Notes: generated by a model not told the origin, from the letters alone. Numbered from the stretch's first letter, positions 1 through 14,344 are shown. The stretch: 64,000 nucleotides of DNA from Liolophura sinensis (GCF_032854445.1 NC_088298.1:9227504-9291503); one strand, 5' to 3'. Numbers and translations are program-made.

Positions 1-387
1 ATGGATTTAATTTAAATTATGACAATATTTACGAATATATTAAAAAGATAAATATGATCAAAATCCAGGTTAAACACATTTGTTTTCTCTGAAATAACTC
101 AATTATATTACAAATATACACATTAAGGATGTGTTACATCATAACTTATAACATTAGTTCAAAAAGACTATATGTATTAAAAGGTGATCCCAAATACCCA
201 CCATACAAAAATTATTTTCAAGTGTCTTTTTCTCTTTAAAGAAAAATGGAAAAAACTATTAAAGACCATATTTGCAACTAGTTTTTCGTACTCTTTCATT
301 TGACCTTTAATGTATTTTTTTTACGTTTTCTCCACCTTTAAAGACAAACCGTAGATTTTTGGCCAACAATCAATCGGAGGCAGGACA
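1..387. other. AT-rich spacer, no gene seen
   Basis: Low-complexity AT-rich DNA. I see no ORF, RNA gene or repeat I can name before the SINE fragment that follows. Confidence 0.5.
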
Positions 388-519
388 TCTGTCTGCCAGC
401 AGCCTACAGATGGTCGTGGGTTTCCCCCGGGCTCTGACTGAATTCTTTACCACCATATTGCAGGCACTGTATTCTTGAGTACAACGTAAAACACCTATCA
501 AATAAATAAATAAATAAAC
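388..519 (+). mobile_element. SINE family A, 3' fragment
   Basis: Matches the 3' half of the commonest SINE in the window: the cagatggtcgtgggtttccc block, then the ttcttgagta block, then an (AAAT)n tail. The tRNA-derived head is missing, so this is a 5'-truncated copy. Confidence 0.75.
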
Positions 520-854
520 CAATGGACATTTTCCTATTATTTTAAAATAGCCCAAATAAATAGGCTTCACAAACTATTAGACCCGATTATGAAGTGTTAT
601 CCTTCAAAATCAATGCCGAGAATAACGTTCCTAAAAATTTTCTTCCAAAAATTTTTTCAAACTGTAGAATCATTTTAGCTCTAAATAGCTCACAGTAATT
701 AGCCCCTTATATACTAAATGGAAATAGATTGAGGGATTTGACTAGATTACTTAGTATGGATATTTTGCCAGAAATTTCCTGTGTAGCCTCTTAAATCAAT
801 AGTTCATGTATGAATCCCTGTTGCGCTTTAATTAGATACAAAACAGGTACCGGG
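520..854. other. Spacer, no gene seen
   Basis: Unique-looking AT-rich sequence with no recognisable feature. Confidence 0.4.
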
Positions 855-1095
855 GATACCCGGGATAAAACCACCAACCTTTGGCAATTGGCTGTCGAAA
901 CATTTTTCACGTAACACAGATATACACGCGATATTGGTGAAAGACAAGAGGTCCTCATCAACTTTTATTGCCACCAATGTCCCAGATTCCCGTAGATTAA
1001 AGCTGTAGGCCTACATGTTCAAATTTAAACAAAAACGACTCGACCTGGTATCGAACCCCCGAAGTTGTGATCATTAGTATCTCTCTAAACAATAA
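855..1095 (-). mobile_element. Old tRNA-derived SINE, family D-like
   Basis: On the minus strand a B-box-like GGGGGTTCGATACC (about 1049-1062 on plus) is followed by a body with the block complementary to accaacctttggcaattggc, which is shared with other D-like copies. Diverged, boundaries approximate. Confidence 0.45.
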
Positions 1096-1454
1096 ACAAA
1101 CTCGTGGTGCAGCTTGGCCTTTGATCTATATACAGCGTGTGGTATGAGCACAGGCATGCCGTGCAGATCTCCCAGTAGAGTACCTTTATTACCAACAGGT
1201 GGGCAAAGACCGCCTCTATAGCTGAGACTGTATTACCCCCTCTATGTACACAGCATATGGTATTTATATCACCAATTTACCCTCACCGAACAGTTCCACG
1301 TGAGGATTTTACCGCTTCGGTACAATTTTCGCTCGCCGTAACACGGCTTAATGGTAAGGTAATGTCCGAATCTTGGCAGGCCATAGAAATCCGTGGATTG
1401 TTTGTCCGTGTGGTTGGCCGACTCTTCGACTTTCGTGCTGTTAGCTAATTTAGT

Positions 1455-1800
1455 TTATTTGTTTATTGGATCGTTGCTTAACGTTATACTCATTAATTTT
1501 TCACTTGTACGATGGCAGTCAGTATTATGGGCGGAGGAAAAAGGAGTGCCGGTATAAACCACCGCCCTTTGGCACATTACTGACGAACTTTCCCACATGA
1601 GATGCGCATCGTATTGATGGAACACAAGTGGTCTTCAACGACAGCAAGACTGCACAAACGGCCATCACACCACCCCTTATTGTCACCAAAGCTCCACTAA
1701 CAGCGACAAAGGGTGAAGGTTAACATATTTTTGTTCAAGGCTAGATTTGAACCTACACCCAAATTGTCGGTTAACTCCAGATAAATAGACATGCTCATTG
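1455..1800 (-). mobile_element. Old tRNA-derived SINE, family D-like
   Basis: Minus-strand element with a TTTATTTGTTTATTGG-type tail at 1455, the accaccgccctttggcac body block near 1559 and a B-box-like TAGGTTCAAATCTA near 1745. Same layout as the better preserved copy at 37675-37945. Boundaries approximate. Confidence 0.45.
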
Positions 1801-3989
1801 TTTGCAAAGTTATCTACACTGCATTCTTGGGAGCAGATCGTTGCCGAGTGGTAAATATACGTGTTTGCCTTTAGACCCTTAGGAAACCTGGCCATGAAAA
1901 AGAAGCTTATACTTCCCATGTTTTGGGCTTTGGTGACAATAAGAGGCCCATGTTGCCGTTGGCGCAGTTTTCAGTTCGTTTCAGACCACTTGTCTTCCAC
2001 TAACATGGCGTGCATAACTGTGCGTCATACTTGATATAGTTCGTCCAGTTACTTACCATCCATGGAACTGATCGCCAAGTGAAAAAATCTTTTGGTTTCT
2101 TAAAAATTGAATCTGAAAATGAGTTATTTCTAGCATGGGCCAGGTTTTCATTCAATTGCATGTAAAAATTGCACAGTTTCCAAGTCTGAGAACTAAATCT
2201 GAGGTTAAAAGTGAACAAAGCACCTATTGACATACTTTACATGCAAATCGCAGACAAGCACACCGGCTAAATTTGCAGCCCGAGTTTTTAAATAGATTAC
2301 ATTGCTTGAATATTCACACTTCCACACCACTGAGCAGGTAAGCCAACTGAGTGCCCAGAAAAGTTCTCCTGTTAATTGCGGTGGTTTAATCGTTCATAGC
2401 ACTCTGGTTTCATCCATCCCACTTAAATGAAATATTCTTTAGTACGGTATTAAACCCCTGTCAAAATAAAAAAATAAAAACAACAGCGTCGGTCTTACTT
2501 TAGGGTGGATGTATTCGCCAATTTTAAATGCTCTAATGTTGTTGTAAAAACTCCAAAGCAGCCCAGAAGTAATGAATTACAAGCAGCACAGCCGGCTTGC
2601 CATCAAAGAAATTGTTCACTCAAGTGATTCAATCTTTAGATCATTTGTAAATTCTCCCATGGCGACAATTAACTCTCGCAGATAAGATAATTTTACTTAG
2701 AGGAGTTCTACGTTAGGCGATGTAACGCTTTGAAGGCCTTTGGGGGGAATGTTTATATTGAAGTAACTTGAATGACGTCAAGCGAAGAACAGATTGCTGA
2801 CACACAGAAAGCGTGTGAGGCCACCCCGTAGACCTCAAGTGGGTAGGATCAGTGGCGTAGCTCAGTGCGGCCATGACACCCTGATTGATTATAAACAGGC
2901 TGGAATTTTATCAGGAAAGGAACGGTACGAGATTTCAAAAAGTGCCAGGAAGCAACTCATCTAGAATCCCGGGTCATCGTTTGACGTAAGAATCGGGATA
3001 AAGTTCCACTAATTTCAATGCTTTAACTCGGTCAAAGTCTTCGTGTTTTACAAAATTGTTCACAACTTAATATTGTTCAGCATTTTTTAAATTAATCCAA
3101 AATTCATTTAAAATTTAAAACAACTGTTATAAATAAAGAGTATGTCTTTTGTATAAACGGAGTTGGGGACGAACATGAACGATGCCATCGTATAAACCGC
3201 TACTGAAGCACTGCTCGCCTTTTTCTGTTATATCTCACGGTGTCTGTATACTTGTGCAAATAAAGCAAAGAGACAATTCAATAAGGATTGCACCGTAACG
3301 CAAAGGGCGATGTGTTTTTACACAGCTTGGAACCGACCAAAGTGGGAGGGAAATGTAGAAAGTTGACGTGCAAAGCTTAAATTTAAACGTTTTAGAAGAA
3401 CAAATGCGCAAATTGCTTGCATATATCCATATGCCCATTCAGTGTATAAGAAAGAGAGATAAACGTAAAGGATAACACTATGACCACGCTGTTATCAGCG
3501 CCGACTAAATGATCAAGCGCTATTAAGAATGGCTGAGAAAAAGCATAAACCATCAAGAAAACATTACTGAAAAAAGTACCGCCCACAATCAAGAACAAGA
3601 AGAACTTCTTTTCAACGATTAGAACAACAACAACAATGCGTATCAGCTAAAAAGCGCCTGGAGAACATACTGCAAAAGTACAAAAGCGGGTAAGTGTGTG
3701 AACGAAAAAATTGTACAAGCAGTTGACACAGTAATTATCACTGCTGAATTTCTCAAATATTTTAGGAAACACCATGATTACTGAGAGCTCTGAAAAAAAG
3801 TGAGAAATGATATTGTTAATCACAATACTTCATCAGCTAATCAGACTATTTCAGCTCTATTTAGTTTTAAGCTGAGCGATCAAATTAGCCAATCAGCGCA
3901 ACTGTCTTGGATTGAACCTTTCTCGTGTTCTTAAACAGCGTGTTATTAAATATGGCCGCCAGTAACAAAATGACAGCTAGAGAAAGAGC
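1801..3989. other. Long spacer, no gene recognised
   Basis: About 2.2 kb without a recognisable gene or repeat. Only short ORFs of under 80 codons occur, with no domain-like composition. An AT-rich patch lies near 3050-3140. Confidence 0.4.
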
Positions 3990-4175
3990 GCGAAACGAAC
4001 TGACACCACTCTAGCCCACTAGTCCTTGTTTCCTTGGCCTGACCTCTCAGTGTTGAGCACCAACGGAAGCAGCAAAAAGTACAATTTTTAAAATTTTTGG
4101 TATGATCCCAACTGGTTTTGATCACCCAGTCTTCATATTTCGAGGAAGATTCTCTAACCATTATGCCACGGAAGA
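3990..4175 (-). mobile_element. SINE family C, 5' part with tRNA-like head
   Basis: On the minus strand it starts with a tRNA-like head (gtggcataatggttagaga) and runs into the family C body (a block resembling ggtgctcaacactgagaggt, then a gtgtcag block). The same body recurs on the plus strand at 5800-5985 and at 18600-18735. The 3' part is missing. Confidence 0.55.
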
Positions 4176-4416
4176 GGTTCATTTGATGCAGAAGATGAAA
4201 AGCAACTAAAACAACCTTCTAACTTAAGCAACTTATCAATTGCAAACCGCTAAAGTATTACACGCCAGGTATGCAGTCTCTTCAAACATCTTAAAAAACT
4301 GTTGACTGCTTTTTCTTTGAATGACATAGGTGTGATTTGTTATTCTATTTACCTTCTCAGTACGTTGTGTGTTGGAAATTGAATTTGCCAGTAATTGCAT
4401 TGCCATTTCTTGAACG

Positions 4417-4616
4417 ATGATCGGTGTATTATACGACGGTTTGGGGTATTATAAGACGGTTGGTGTCTTGTGCGAAGATTAGTGTACTGTACAACCGTTG
4501 GTGTATTATTCGACGGATGGTTTATGATACGGTGATTGGTGAATTATGCGACGATTGGTGTATTATACGATGATTGGTGTATTATACGTCGAATGGTGTA
4601 TTATCCGACGTTTAGC
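4417..4616 (+). repeat. Minisatellite, 20-bp unit, about 10 copies
   Basis: Diverged tandem copies of a unit close to gattggtgtattatacgacg. No long ORF. Confidence 0.85.
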
Positions 4617-4704
4617 ACGCATGGCCCATTACGATGGATAAACGGGAGTTAAATGATAGTGGAAAGGGACAAAAATTGGTCAAAATGGAAATTAGACGTA
4701 AGTT

Positions 4705-4860
4705 TCATTGTTTGTTTGTTTGTTTGTTTGGGATTTGTTTGGTCTGTTTGGGGTTTAACGTCCTTTTCAATAGTATTTCGAACATTTTTCGTCACAATGC
4801 CGACATATTCATAGTGCTATCACACGGAAACACAGTATATTCTCACCTACATGGTTGATC
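4705..4860 (-). mobile_element. SINE tail fragment with (TTTG)n
   Basis: A short (TTTG)n run is followed by tttggggtttaacgtcc and a block resembling the 3' end of family B read on the minus strand. Only the tail region is present. Confidence 0.4.
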
Positions 4861-5799
4861 ACTTACTTAGCCAGGGATCGTTTCTACAAAAACATTTCTG
4901 ACGAAAGTCAAAATTTGAAATACAATCTAAAGCTTATTTTTCGGTTTTATAAAGTAAAATTTTGTCCACCTCATCAGTGTAATCTTAAGCCAAATATATC
5001 CAAATTTCAAGGTTTAGTACCAAAAACTGAGCGTTTGGAAAGATCTTAAATTTTGACACGTCAGAAATGGATTTTTGGAAGCAGCCCCTGATGCCTTATG
5101 CTGAGCGCAATGACCTAGATTGCTCTAGAAGGGCACGAACTGGAAATCGTTGTGCACCGCAGTCAAGATCAAGACCCAATTTGGTTGAAAATTGTATTTC
5201 CAGAAAGGAACAATAATATGTTTTGTGGCAGGGTATTGTAAATAAACCAACGAATAAAATGCAACTTAATGTCTTCCATTAGATAGTTCCTCTTCGCTTC
5301 AATTTTAAAAGACAAGTATTTAGAATAGTATTGATTATATATCACTAAACATTCCTGACAGTGCTTTCTTAAAAATATTTATTAAAGTATGGTTTTTTTC
5401 CACGGCAAAAAGAAAAAAAAAAACATAATATAGTTCATATTTCAGTTTTTTTCGAGTGCACACGCTATAGCAAGTGGTCATGTTCATGTCCGTATGAGAC
5501 AATAACATGGCCATATGTGGAAGTAGTCAAAGAAACCAGACTCCGGTAACGTAAACTGCAAATTGTAAATACATTCCTGGAGTGTACTATAAAAAGCGGG
5601 AAATCCCCCATATATGGTTGAGTCTAACCAGGTACCCATAATTAGCATTTTATCATCATTCAATAGATTTTTTAAAAAATTACCTGATCTTTCCGATGAT
5701 ATATATTGATTATAAGATTATGCTTTTCTCATAAGTGTGAATTCAAAAGTGAGCTCGTCTTTTCTTAAATCGGAGGACGGCGGATCTACCGGATCCAGA
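4861..5799. other. Spacer, no gene recognised
   Basis: AT-rich, with a short poly-A run near 5408-5423. Nothing coding or repetitive recognised. Confidence 0.4.
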
Positions 5800-5985
5800 T
5801 AGGATCCTTGGGCTCTGTTTCGGAAACCCTGCGCTGGCTATAATATTGCTGCCTCTCTTGGTGCTCAACACTCAGAGGTTTGGAGCAAGGAAACGGGATA
5901 GGTTGGCCCAGTGTCAGTTTAGCGTGATTGGGTCGGGTGTTACACCTGGTGTCTTCCGCATGATACTTTAGTGGCGTCATGGAAG
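5800..5985 (+). mobile_element. SINE family C, body fragment
   Basis: Shares the family C core: a ctcaacactcagaggtttgg block, then gtgtcagtttagcgtgattg, then a cgcatgatactttagtggcg block. It directly abuts a minus-strand family B copy. Confidence 0.6.
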
Positions 5986-5989
5986 AGTG

Positions 5990-6318
5990 AGTGAGTGAGT
6001 GCCGGGGTTCAGCGCCATACACAACAGTTTTTCAGTCATATGACGAGGAAGGAATCCTTAGGGTGTATATACTGTGCCTCCTTATCGCAGGACGGATTTC
6101 CACCGCTCTTTTATCTAGTGCTACTTCACTGAGACGACTTACCGAAGGCAAGTAAGCCGCCCGAGCCATTATACTGATACGGGTCAACCAGTCGTTGAAT
6201 TATCCCCTTCATGCTGAACGCCAAGCGAGGAAGTTACAACTTCCTCTCTTAAAGTCTTAGACGTGACTCAATCCAGGATTGATCCTGGATCTACCAAGTG
6301 TGCTATCCGGGCCGGTCG
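5990..6318 (-). mobile_element. SINE family B, nearly complete
   Basis: Minus-strand tRNA-derived SINE. The 5' head (ccggcccggatagcacac on minus, near 6318) is slightly deleted compared with the copies at 16594-16972 and 63627-63988. It then has the ggaagttgtaacttcctcgc block, the gtcgtctcagtgaag block and a tail of gagt/cact repeats. Confidence 0.8.
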
Positions 6319-6385
6319 TCATGGAACAAGACACAACATATGTATACACACCTAAAGACCCCTCGTCACTATATCACGTAAAACC

Positions 6386-6430
6386 CCAAACATACATACA
6401 TAGATACATACATACTTACATACATACACC
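6386..6430 (+). repeat. (CATA)n microsatellite
   Basis: An imperfect run of catacatacataga-type tetranucleotides just downstream of the family B SINE. Confidence 0.8.
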
Positions 6431-6601
6431 GGAAGTAATGATATAACGCTGTTTTCCTGTTTACGTTGTAGTCTTTTATGTTGTTTTTGTTTCGCCATTA
6501 TTGGCCTTTCGTTTTCAGTCGCCCTCACAGGTCAACCACAAAACAGTTCTGACCACGCTCAGATAAAGAATGCATGTGTTACTCTGTTGACATATACATG
6601 C

Positions 6602-7563
6602 CGTCACTCTCATCACTCACTGACTACCTCCATTGACTCTCACCAGAGACAATCTCAACTACACACACTACTCACACGGCACGGTCAGGCATTGACTCTC
6701 ACCAGAGACAATCTCAATTACACACTCTACGCACACGGTACGCTCACGCATTGACTACCACCAGAGACATTCTCTACCACACACACTACACACACGATAC
6801 AGTCACGCATTGACTACCACCAGAGACAATCTCTACTAGACACACTACACACACGATACAGTCACGCATTGACTACCACCAGAAACAATCTCTACTAGAC
6901 ACACTACACACAAGGTACCATCACTCATTGACTACCACCAGAGACAATATCAACTACACACACTACACATAAGGCACCATCACTCATTGACTACCACCAG
7001 AGACAATCTCAACCACACACACTACATATAAGGTACCGTCACTCACTGACTACCATTAGAGACAATCTCAACTAGACACACTACACATAAGGCACCATCA
7101 CTCATTGACTACCACCAGAGATAATCTCAACTACACACACTACACACAAGGCACCATCACTCACTGACTACCTCCAGAGACAATCTCAACTAGACACACT
7201 ACACACAAGGCACCATCACTCACTGACTACCACCAGAGACAATCTCAACCACACACACTACATATAAGGTACCGTCACTCACTGACTACCATTAGAGACA
7301 ATCTCAACTAGACACACTACACATAAGGCACCATCACTCACTGACTACAACCAGCGATAATCTCAACTAAACACACTACACACAAGACAAAATCACTCAT
7401 TGACTACCACCAGAGACAATATCAACTACACACACTACACACAAGGTACCGTCACTCATTGACTACCACCAGAGACAATCTCAACTACACACACTACACA
7501 CAAGGTACCGTCACTCATTGACTACCACCAGAGACAATCTCAACTACACACACTACACATCAG
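6602..7563 (+). repeat. Minisatellite, 59-bp unit, about 16 copies
   Basis: The unit contains attgactaccaccagagaca, then aatctcaactacacacacta, then a caaggtaccgtcact block. Spacing between late copies (7457 and 7516) is 59 bp. The first two or three copies are more diverged than the last ones. No coding potential. Confidence 0.95.
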
Positions 7564-9059
<1,496 letters not shown>

Positions 9060-9270
9060 AGAGACCACGGAGTCAGAGTGTCATTTCGGAATGAGGCGCA
9101 GATGGCGAGGCTTGAATTTCATTGGATGCGTGCAAGATTTCGCCATACTGACTGAAAAAAAGAGGCTTGGGAGCTGTGGATCTGTAAGCGCCTAAACTGC
9201 ATTGGTGACAGGATCTTGGGTCATTGCGCCGCACTGGCCTTCTATCCACCTCGGCCACGGAGACCACCAA
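9060..9270 (-). mobile_element. tRNA-derived SINE, family A-like head
   Basis: Read on minus from 9270, ggtggtctccgtggccgagg and a gcgcaatgaccca block match the family A tRNA-like head. The body beyond about 9195 diverges from family A, so this may be a subfamily. Confidence 0.5.
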
Positions 9271-9492
9271 ACTTAATCAGTAATTAAGTCGTGTATCATG
9301 TAAGTATATACAAGTTGTTGTTTATATGTAACTTAGTTGCGTTTGAACTGCAACTGTTCATACATCTATCCACATAGTCAACGTGATCAGTAACATCATC
9401 AATACACGCAGCACATGCAGCTGTGAACAGACACCTTCATGGATGACCGGTGATGTGGTAAGATCATACACCTTGCAGCGCATGCGTTGCTC

Positions 9493-9775
9493 TCTACCTT
9501 TCGGGGGGCCTCCGTGGCTCAGTCGGTTAGCGCGCTAGCGCAACGTGATGACCCAGGAGTCTCTCACGGTCGCTGTGAGTTCAAGTCCAGCTCATGCTGG
9601 CTTCCCCTCCGGCCGTACGTGGGAAGGTCTACAGCAACCTGCGGATGGTCGTGGGTTTCCCCAGGGCTCTGCCCGGATTCCTCCCACCATAATGCTGGCC
9701 GCCGTCGTATAAGTGAAATATTCTTGAGTACGGCGTAAAACACCAATCAAATAGATAAATAAATTCTACCTTTCG
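9493..9775 (+). mobile_element. SINE family A, full length with target-site duplication
   Basis: Reference copy of the family (body 9504-9764, 261 bp). Order: tRNA-like head with A-box region ggctcagtcggttagcg and B-box region gagttcaagtcca; agctcatgctggcttcc block; gatggtcgtgggtttcccc block; ataagtgaaatattcttgag block; an A-rich tail of AAAT repeats. It is flanked by an 11-bp direct repeat tctacctttcg at 9493-9503 and 9765-9775, so both ends are defined. Confidence 0.9.
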
Positions 9776-10139
9776 CCTCACATCACTGCCATCAAAAGAC
9801 AAGCTTGACCTTTGGAGTCTTACACACACGTAGGCTTGTATAGGCTTAGCCTCATCGCTTGTCTCCTCCCGCGGAACTATTTAACTAGCATTCATCAATA
9901 AAATTGTTTAAGGTTTTGTTTAGAATCATGTTGTACATACTCTGGGTAAAGTGAATGGATGTGTATAAAGTATAATGGAAAAAGGCTGAGGCGGATTGTT
10001 TGTGTTTTCTGACATCATTTTCTACCTCATCACCGTAAACTCAGTGATATTGGCGTTGGTCAAGATTTCTGTATAAAATTTGCTGTTGGTGGCAGTGATG
10101 CAAAGCGAAAGATAGAGAGCGACGCATGCGCTGTAAGGA
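9776..10139. other. Spacer sharing short blocks with 44.9-45.2 kb
   Basis: The block gtaggcttgtataggcttag near 9830, and tcaagatttctgtataaaat near 10059, have close matches near 44921 and 45126. This suggests an old dispersed repeat whose limits I cannot set. Confidence 0.35.
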
Positions 10140-10580
10140 GAATGGGGTATAATTAGATATGTGATATGCTGACTGACCAAATAGATCACTGACTGACTGA
10201 TTTGAGTTGCTGGCCGATCAACAGTGCCTGGTGCAGTTGGGTCGCCGATTGACGGCGTAATTGTCATTTTATTATAATTGATTGATTGACTGTCTTATTA
10301 CGAACTGATCTGGGTTTATCATTGAATTGATAAACAAAATTTTAACTTCTAAGGTCCAAGAATTATCCCTAAAATGATATTCCATATTTTGAAAATATCC
10401 TTGTGCAATAGGCCCCAGTTCTAATAGCCTGGATAAGTAATTAACTAACCAACTCAGTAACTAACTCGAATGATTTACGGATTGACTAACTGACTGATGG
10501 ATTATTTTGCCGGCTAACTAACTGACTAATATTGATCAATCGATTTATTGACACATTTGACACATTGATTCATTGATACA
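10140..10580 (+). repeat. Degenerate tetranucleotide-rich region
   Basis: Scattered runs of gactgactgatt, ttgattgattgactg and aactaactgactaa types at 10160-10310 and 10430-10570. Low complexity, no gene. Confidence 0.5.
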
Positions 10581-10734
10581 GAGTGAATCGCCAAAATTGC
10601 CAAACAACTTAATCTGATTCGTCAACTTGTCGAATAAAATGACTTTTTATAGTTACCGAAGTCTGAAAGACTCAGAAGTTTCTGTCTCTCTGTGGGTGTC
10701 CTGTACGTCACTTAAAGACGCTGCCAAAATAAGA

Positions 10735-10802
10735 CACCAGATATGACACCCGACATGACACCAGATATGACATTCGTCATGACACCTGTCATGACACCAG
10801 AC
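10735..10802 (+). repeat. Short tandem repeat of gacaccagatat type
   Basis: About five diverged copies of a 13-bp unit (tgacaccagatat, tgacacccgacat and similar). Confidence 0.65.
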
Positions 10803-11170
10803 ATTCTACAAGGCCCGCTGCCACGAAGATTATCCGTCATAAAATACTTCTATCTAACATTTTGTTTAGAAAAAATTACTATTTAGTTATTTATATATTT
10901 CACTGTTATTAAACGCCATACTAAAGAACGTTCCAACTATACGACGTAGGTTTCCTTTGGGCTCTGCCCGGTTTCCTCTGACCATAATGTTGGCAGTCAA
11001 ATAACGTTTTTTTTTTGGTATAATATCACAGGCTTCCCCACTAGCTCGCCAGGACGACACGGCCGTCATATTATAACGGATGTGGCGTCAGTTGTGAATA
11101 AAACATTTATTATTGACCAGCACTGCTACAGCTAGCGGTGTTCTGTACCTGCTTGCTGAATGTGAAGCAG

Positions 11171-11172
<2 letters not shown>
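10803..11172. other. Spacer with a possible SINE A remnant
   Basis: A phrase ggctctgcccggtttcctct followed by accataatgttggc (10957-10995) resembles the centre of family A, but the flanks do not match. No gene. Confidence 0.35.

Positions 11173-11249
<77 letters not shown>
11173..11249 (+). repeat. (CT)38 microsatellite
   Basis: An uninterrupted CT run of about 77 bp. It gives spurious Leu-Ser ORFs. Confidence 0.98.
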
Positions 11250-11252
<3 letters not shown>

Positions 11253-11639
11253 GCCACCAAGCTTTGATATTCACTTTTTATTCCATGTGTATAGATCATA
11301 AATCAGTCGGGTCAAATTTCCATAAGTATCCCGTCATGCCCATTCATCATTCCGTCTGACTTCCGCCCCTGGTCTCATTTCCCTCAGGTATAGTCTCTGC
11401 CAATTCATCTACACAGCCACCCGCCGAGCTCTATAGGGTTGTTCTCTAATTGTGGATCAGAATGACGGACGGAAAATAGGGCACTAGGGAGGATTTGGGT
11501 TTTTTACATTTTCACGTGCTCTATATGTTTTGCGCCGGAGTATACGATGATGCAGCCATAAATATGCCCAGCAGAAATACGTGTAACTTCACTGGGTCAG
11601 AGGTTATTAATGCGAGTTCATGATGCGCGAATGCTAGAC

Positions 11640-11958
11640 ATGCACACAAAACTTTTGGTTTTTCCCACAAAAGCTTTGTGTTATATTTGAAGAATTCTGT
11701 ATTGTGTTAAATTAGCACAAAGTCTTGTGTTCACTTCTTTCAACACCAGACGTTGTGTTAATTCACCACAAATGTGTTGGGTGTTATACACAATGCTTGA
11801 GGCCAAATACGCAAGTTTTTTTCCCATTTTTAATTCAACAAAAGTTTGTGTTTTATTATATTGTAACAAAAAGATGTGTACTTTTATTTAACACAGGTTT
11901 GTATCGGTGTATCACATTTCTGATAGATTTAAACACAAGTGTTTTGTGTGTAAAAACT
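11640..11958. mobile_element. Possible fold-back element
   Basis: The left end contains cacacaaaacttttgg and the right end reads acacaagtgttttgtgtg, partly complementary. The interior is dense in aacacaa/ttgtgtt words on both strands. It could be a small palindromic transposon remnant, but the ends are not sharp. Confidence 0.35.
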
Positions 11959-12031
11959 TCATAGACACATCTACGCTAAACCAACAATGACTTGTATATG
12001 CGAAAATAGTAGTCGTATCGAAGATTTGTAT

Positions 12032-12520
12032 TTTGTGGGTTTTTTTCTCACATATAAATTAGTCCCGCATTTCTTTAAACATCCCCGAAAGCCTCATTGC
12101 TCCAACAACCTCCTCCCCAGCTAACCCCACAACTCACCCCCATTACAAATTGGACACAGACCTTTTCCGTGAATCTATTATATAGAGAATGGGCTTTGTG
12201 GGTGTTTTTCTCACACGTAAATTAGTCCCGCATTTCTTTGAACATACCTGAAAGCCTCATTGCTCCAACAACCTCCTCCCCAGCTAACCCCACAACTCAC
12301 CCCCATTACAAATTGGACACAGACCTTTTCCGTGAACTTATATTGAGAATGGGATTAGTGGGGTTTTTTTCTCACATGTAAATTAGTTCCGCATTTCTTT
12401 AAACATTCCCGAAAGCCTCATTGCTCCAACAACCTCCTCCCCAGCTAACCCCACAACTCACCCCCATTACAAACTGGACACAGACCTTTTCCGTGAACTT
12501 ATTATAGTGAGAATGTGATT
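12032..12520 (+). repeat. Tandem triplicate, about 161-bp unit
   Basis: Three near-identical copies start near 12032, 12194 and 12355. Each contains ctcattgctccaacaacctc, a ccccagctaaccccacaact block and acagaccttttccgtgaa. The high identity suggests recent duplication or homogenisation. Confidence 0.93.
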
Positions 12521-12764
12521 CCTTACAGTGACTGATGAACTGCTAGCTTGATCTATAAACTTTGTGAGGGTTAAAATCGTGTTTCTTTATACATTGTGTT
12601 TAACAATACCATTACTTACCTTTTGGTGACAATAACCAGGTTTATAGCTCTCGTTTGGACATTAATGAAAACTTCGATTCTCCAATTTATGCAGTTTACT
12701 TCTTTGATGCTGCACAGTGAGAACAATGAATGATCGATCAATTAATGTTATATGCAGGTATTTA

Positions 12765-13110
12765 TTTATTTGTCTGTTTGTTTACTTATTTGATTGGTGT
12801 TTATAGTCGAGCTCAAGAATTTTCTACTTCTATGCCGACGGTCAAGATTATATGATTAAAGAAAACCGAAATATCTGTAGTAAACCATCGAACTCCGACA
12901 CGTACCTGACAAACCTTCTGACTAAAAACCGCAACCGGAAGCATTTATCCATGTGCATGAATATATCTCACCGCATTTTCCACATGTTTTCACCAGTACC
13001 ACGCTACAGCGACTGACATTCACTCTGAGACAAAAATGAGAGCAGCTGGATTTGAACTCACAGCTCGTAAATGAGTGATCTCCTGCAGTTCAGACCGTGA
13101 AATGTTTTGT
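12765..13110 (-). mobile_element. Old tRNA-derived SINE, family D-like
   Basis: Minus-strand tail with (TTTG/TTTA) repeats at 12765-12800, a tattgattggtgttta-like 3' block, and a B-box-like region (gagctgtgagttcaaatcc on minus, near 13048). Old and diverged. Confidence 0.5.
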
Positions 13111-14344
13111 ACGCCTCACGTAATCATATCCTCGTTTTGGTTATTTACTTATCACATGCACAATGTTATTTTTAACAGAGGCTTATAAAAAAAAAGACAT
13201 TTACATGTATAATAGCATATGGCTCACTGAAGTTTTTTTTATCAGTGTACACCTTGGATGAAACTTTTTATAGTGTACACAAAGATTCTGAGAATTTGCC
13301 AAGTTCTCCCTCGACTTCTGCTGAGTGCACGCTCTATTTTTCTGTCAACATTTGAACATAGTGATTGCTGTTGTGGATAAGAGCTTTGCACCTGTGTCTA
13401 ATGAGTTATCCAGGTGTTAGCTTACTACACCTGCCTAGCCGGAATACAGTCGGATAATAACATAGGTAAGGGTTTAGGTAAGGGTTTCCACTTTCTGCAA
13501 TTTAGCGCTACTGATGAGGAGTCCCTTGCACAAAGGGATCGTTAAAAGCACAAGCTGACTGAAAATCACTAATATCGAGATCGAAGCCTAAACCTACTAC
13601 ACCCCTTTGCACGAATGGGATTGTAAGCTACGATAGTCCTAATGTACAATCAGAAATTATAATCGGGTCGACCCTGTTGTAAGTATTTACGATCGCTCCA
13701 AATTTACGTTCAGGATAAATAATTGCCTTAGACAGAATACTAACTAGTAAGCCTAATGTTGGACTCGGTGTGCAAATATGTGCAATTTAATTGTCTAAGA
13801 AAAATGTTACGAGAATATTGCCACATGTTGCTGTTGTTGTTGTTATCAGCTAAATCAGCATAATGTAAAACTCTTTTGAAGGCAAGGAAATGGAGCTGAC
13901 TTGTACATTTTGCCATTTAAACATACCACCACTGTGTACGAGTCAAATTTGGCGTACTGTTGCCATGGTAACCCCGAAAAGTTACAATTACGCCACAATT
14001 CCTTTGTGTAAGAGACTTACTTATGCGCTCAATTGTGAACTCAGTTGTAGGATTTACAATCGACTGTAGCCACGAACTGTATGTGTAAACATACCCGTGA
14101 CAATTTATGTCCTATTTATTCTAACTGTATATATGAGATTATCTTGTGAATTGATTCCATATTTAAGTCATTTAAAATGGGCCCCTTGTCACCATGGTGA
14201 CATATCACAATACAAAGATGGCCGCTTCATAGTGGCTATATTAATTTCGTTTTACATGATAATATAATTATATAGCCCTAGCAGACGTTAAATAATTCTC
14301 GCTCAAATCATGAATAAATTGCTATCGTACGTATTCCCGGTCAT
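13111..14344. other. Spacer, no gene recognised
   Basis: Unique-looking sequence. A poly-A stretch lies at 13186-13194 and a gttgctgttgttgttgtt run near 13829. No domain-bearing ORF. Confidence 0.4.

Noticed and set aside
11113-11359. Plus ORFs with Ser-Leu runs
   Set aside because: Products of the (CT)38 tract.
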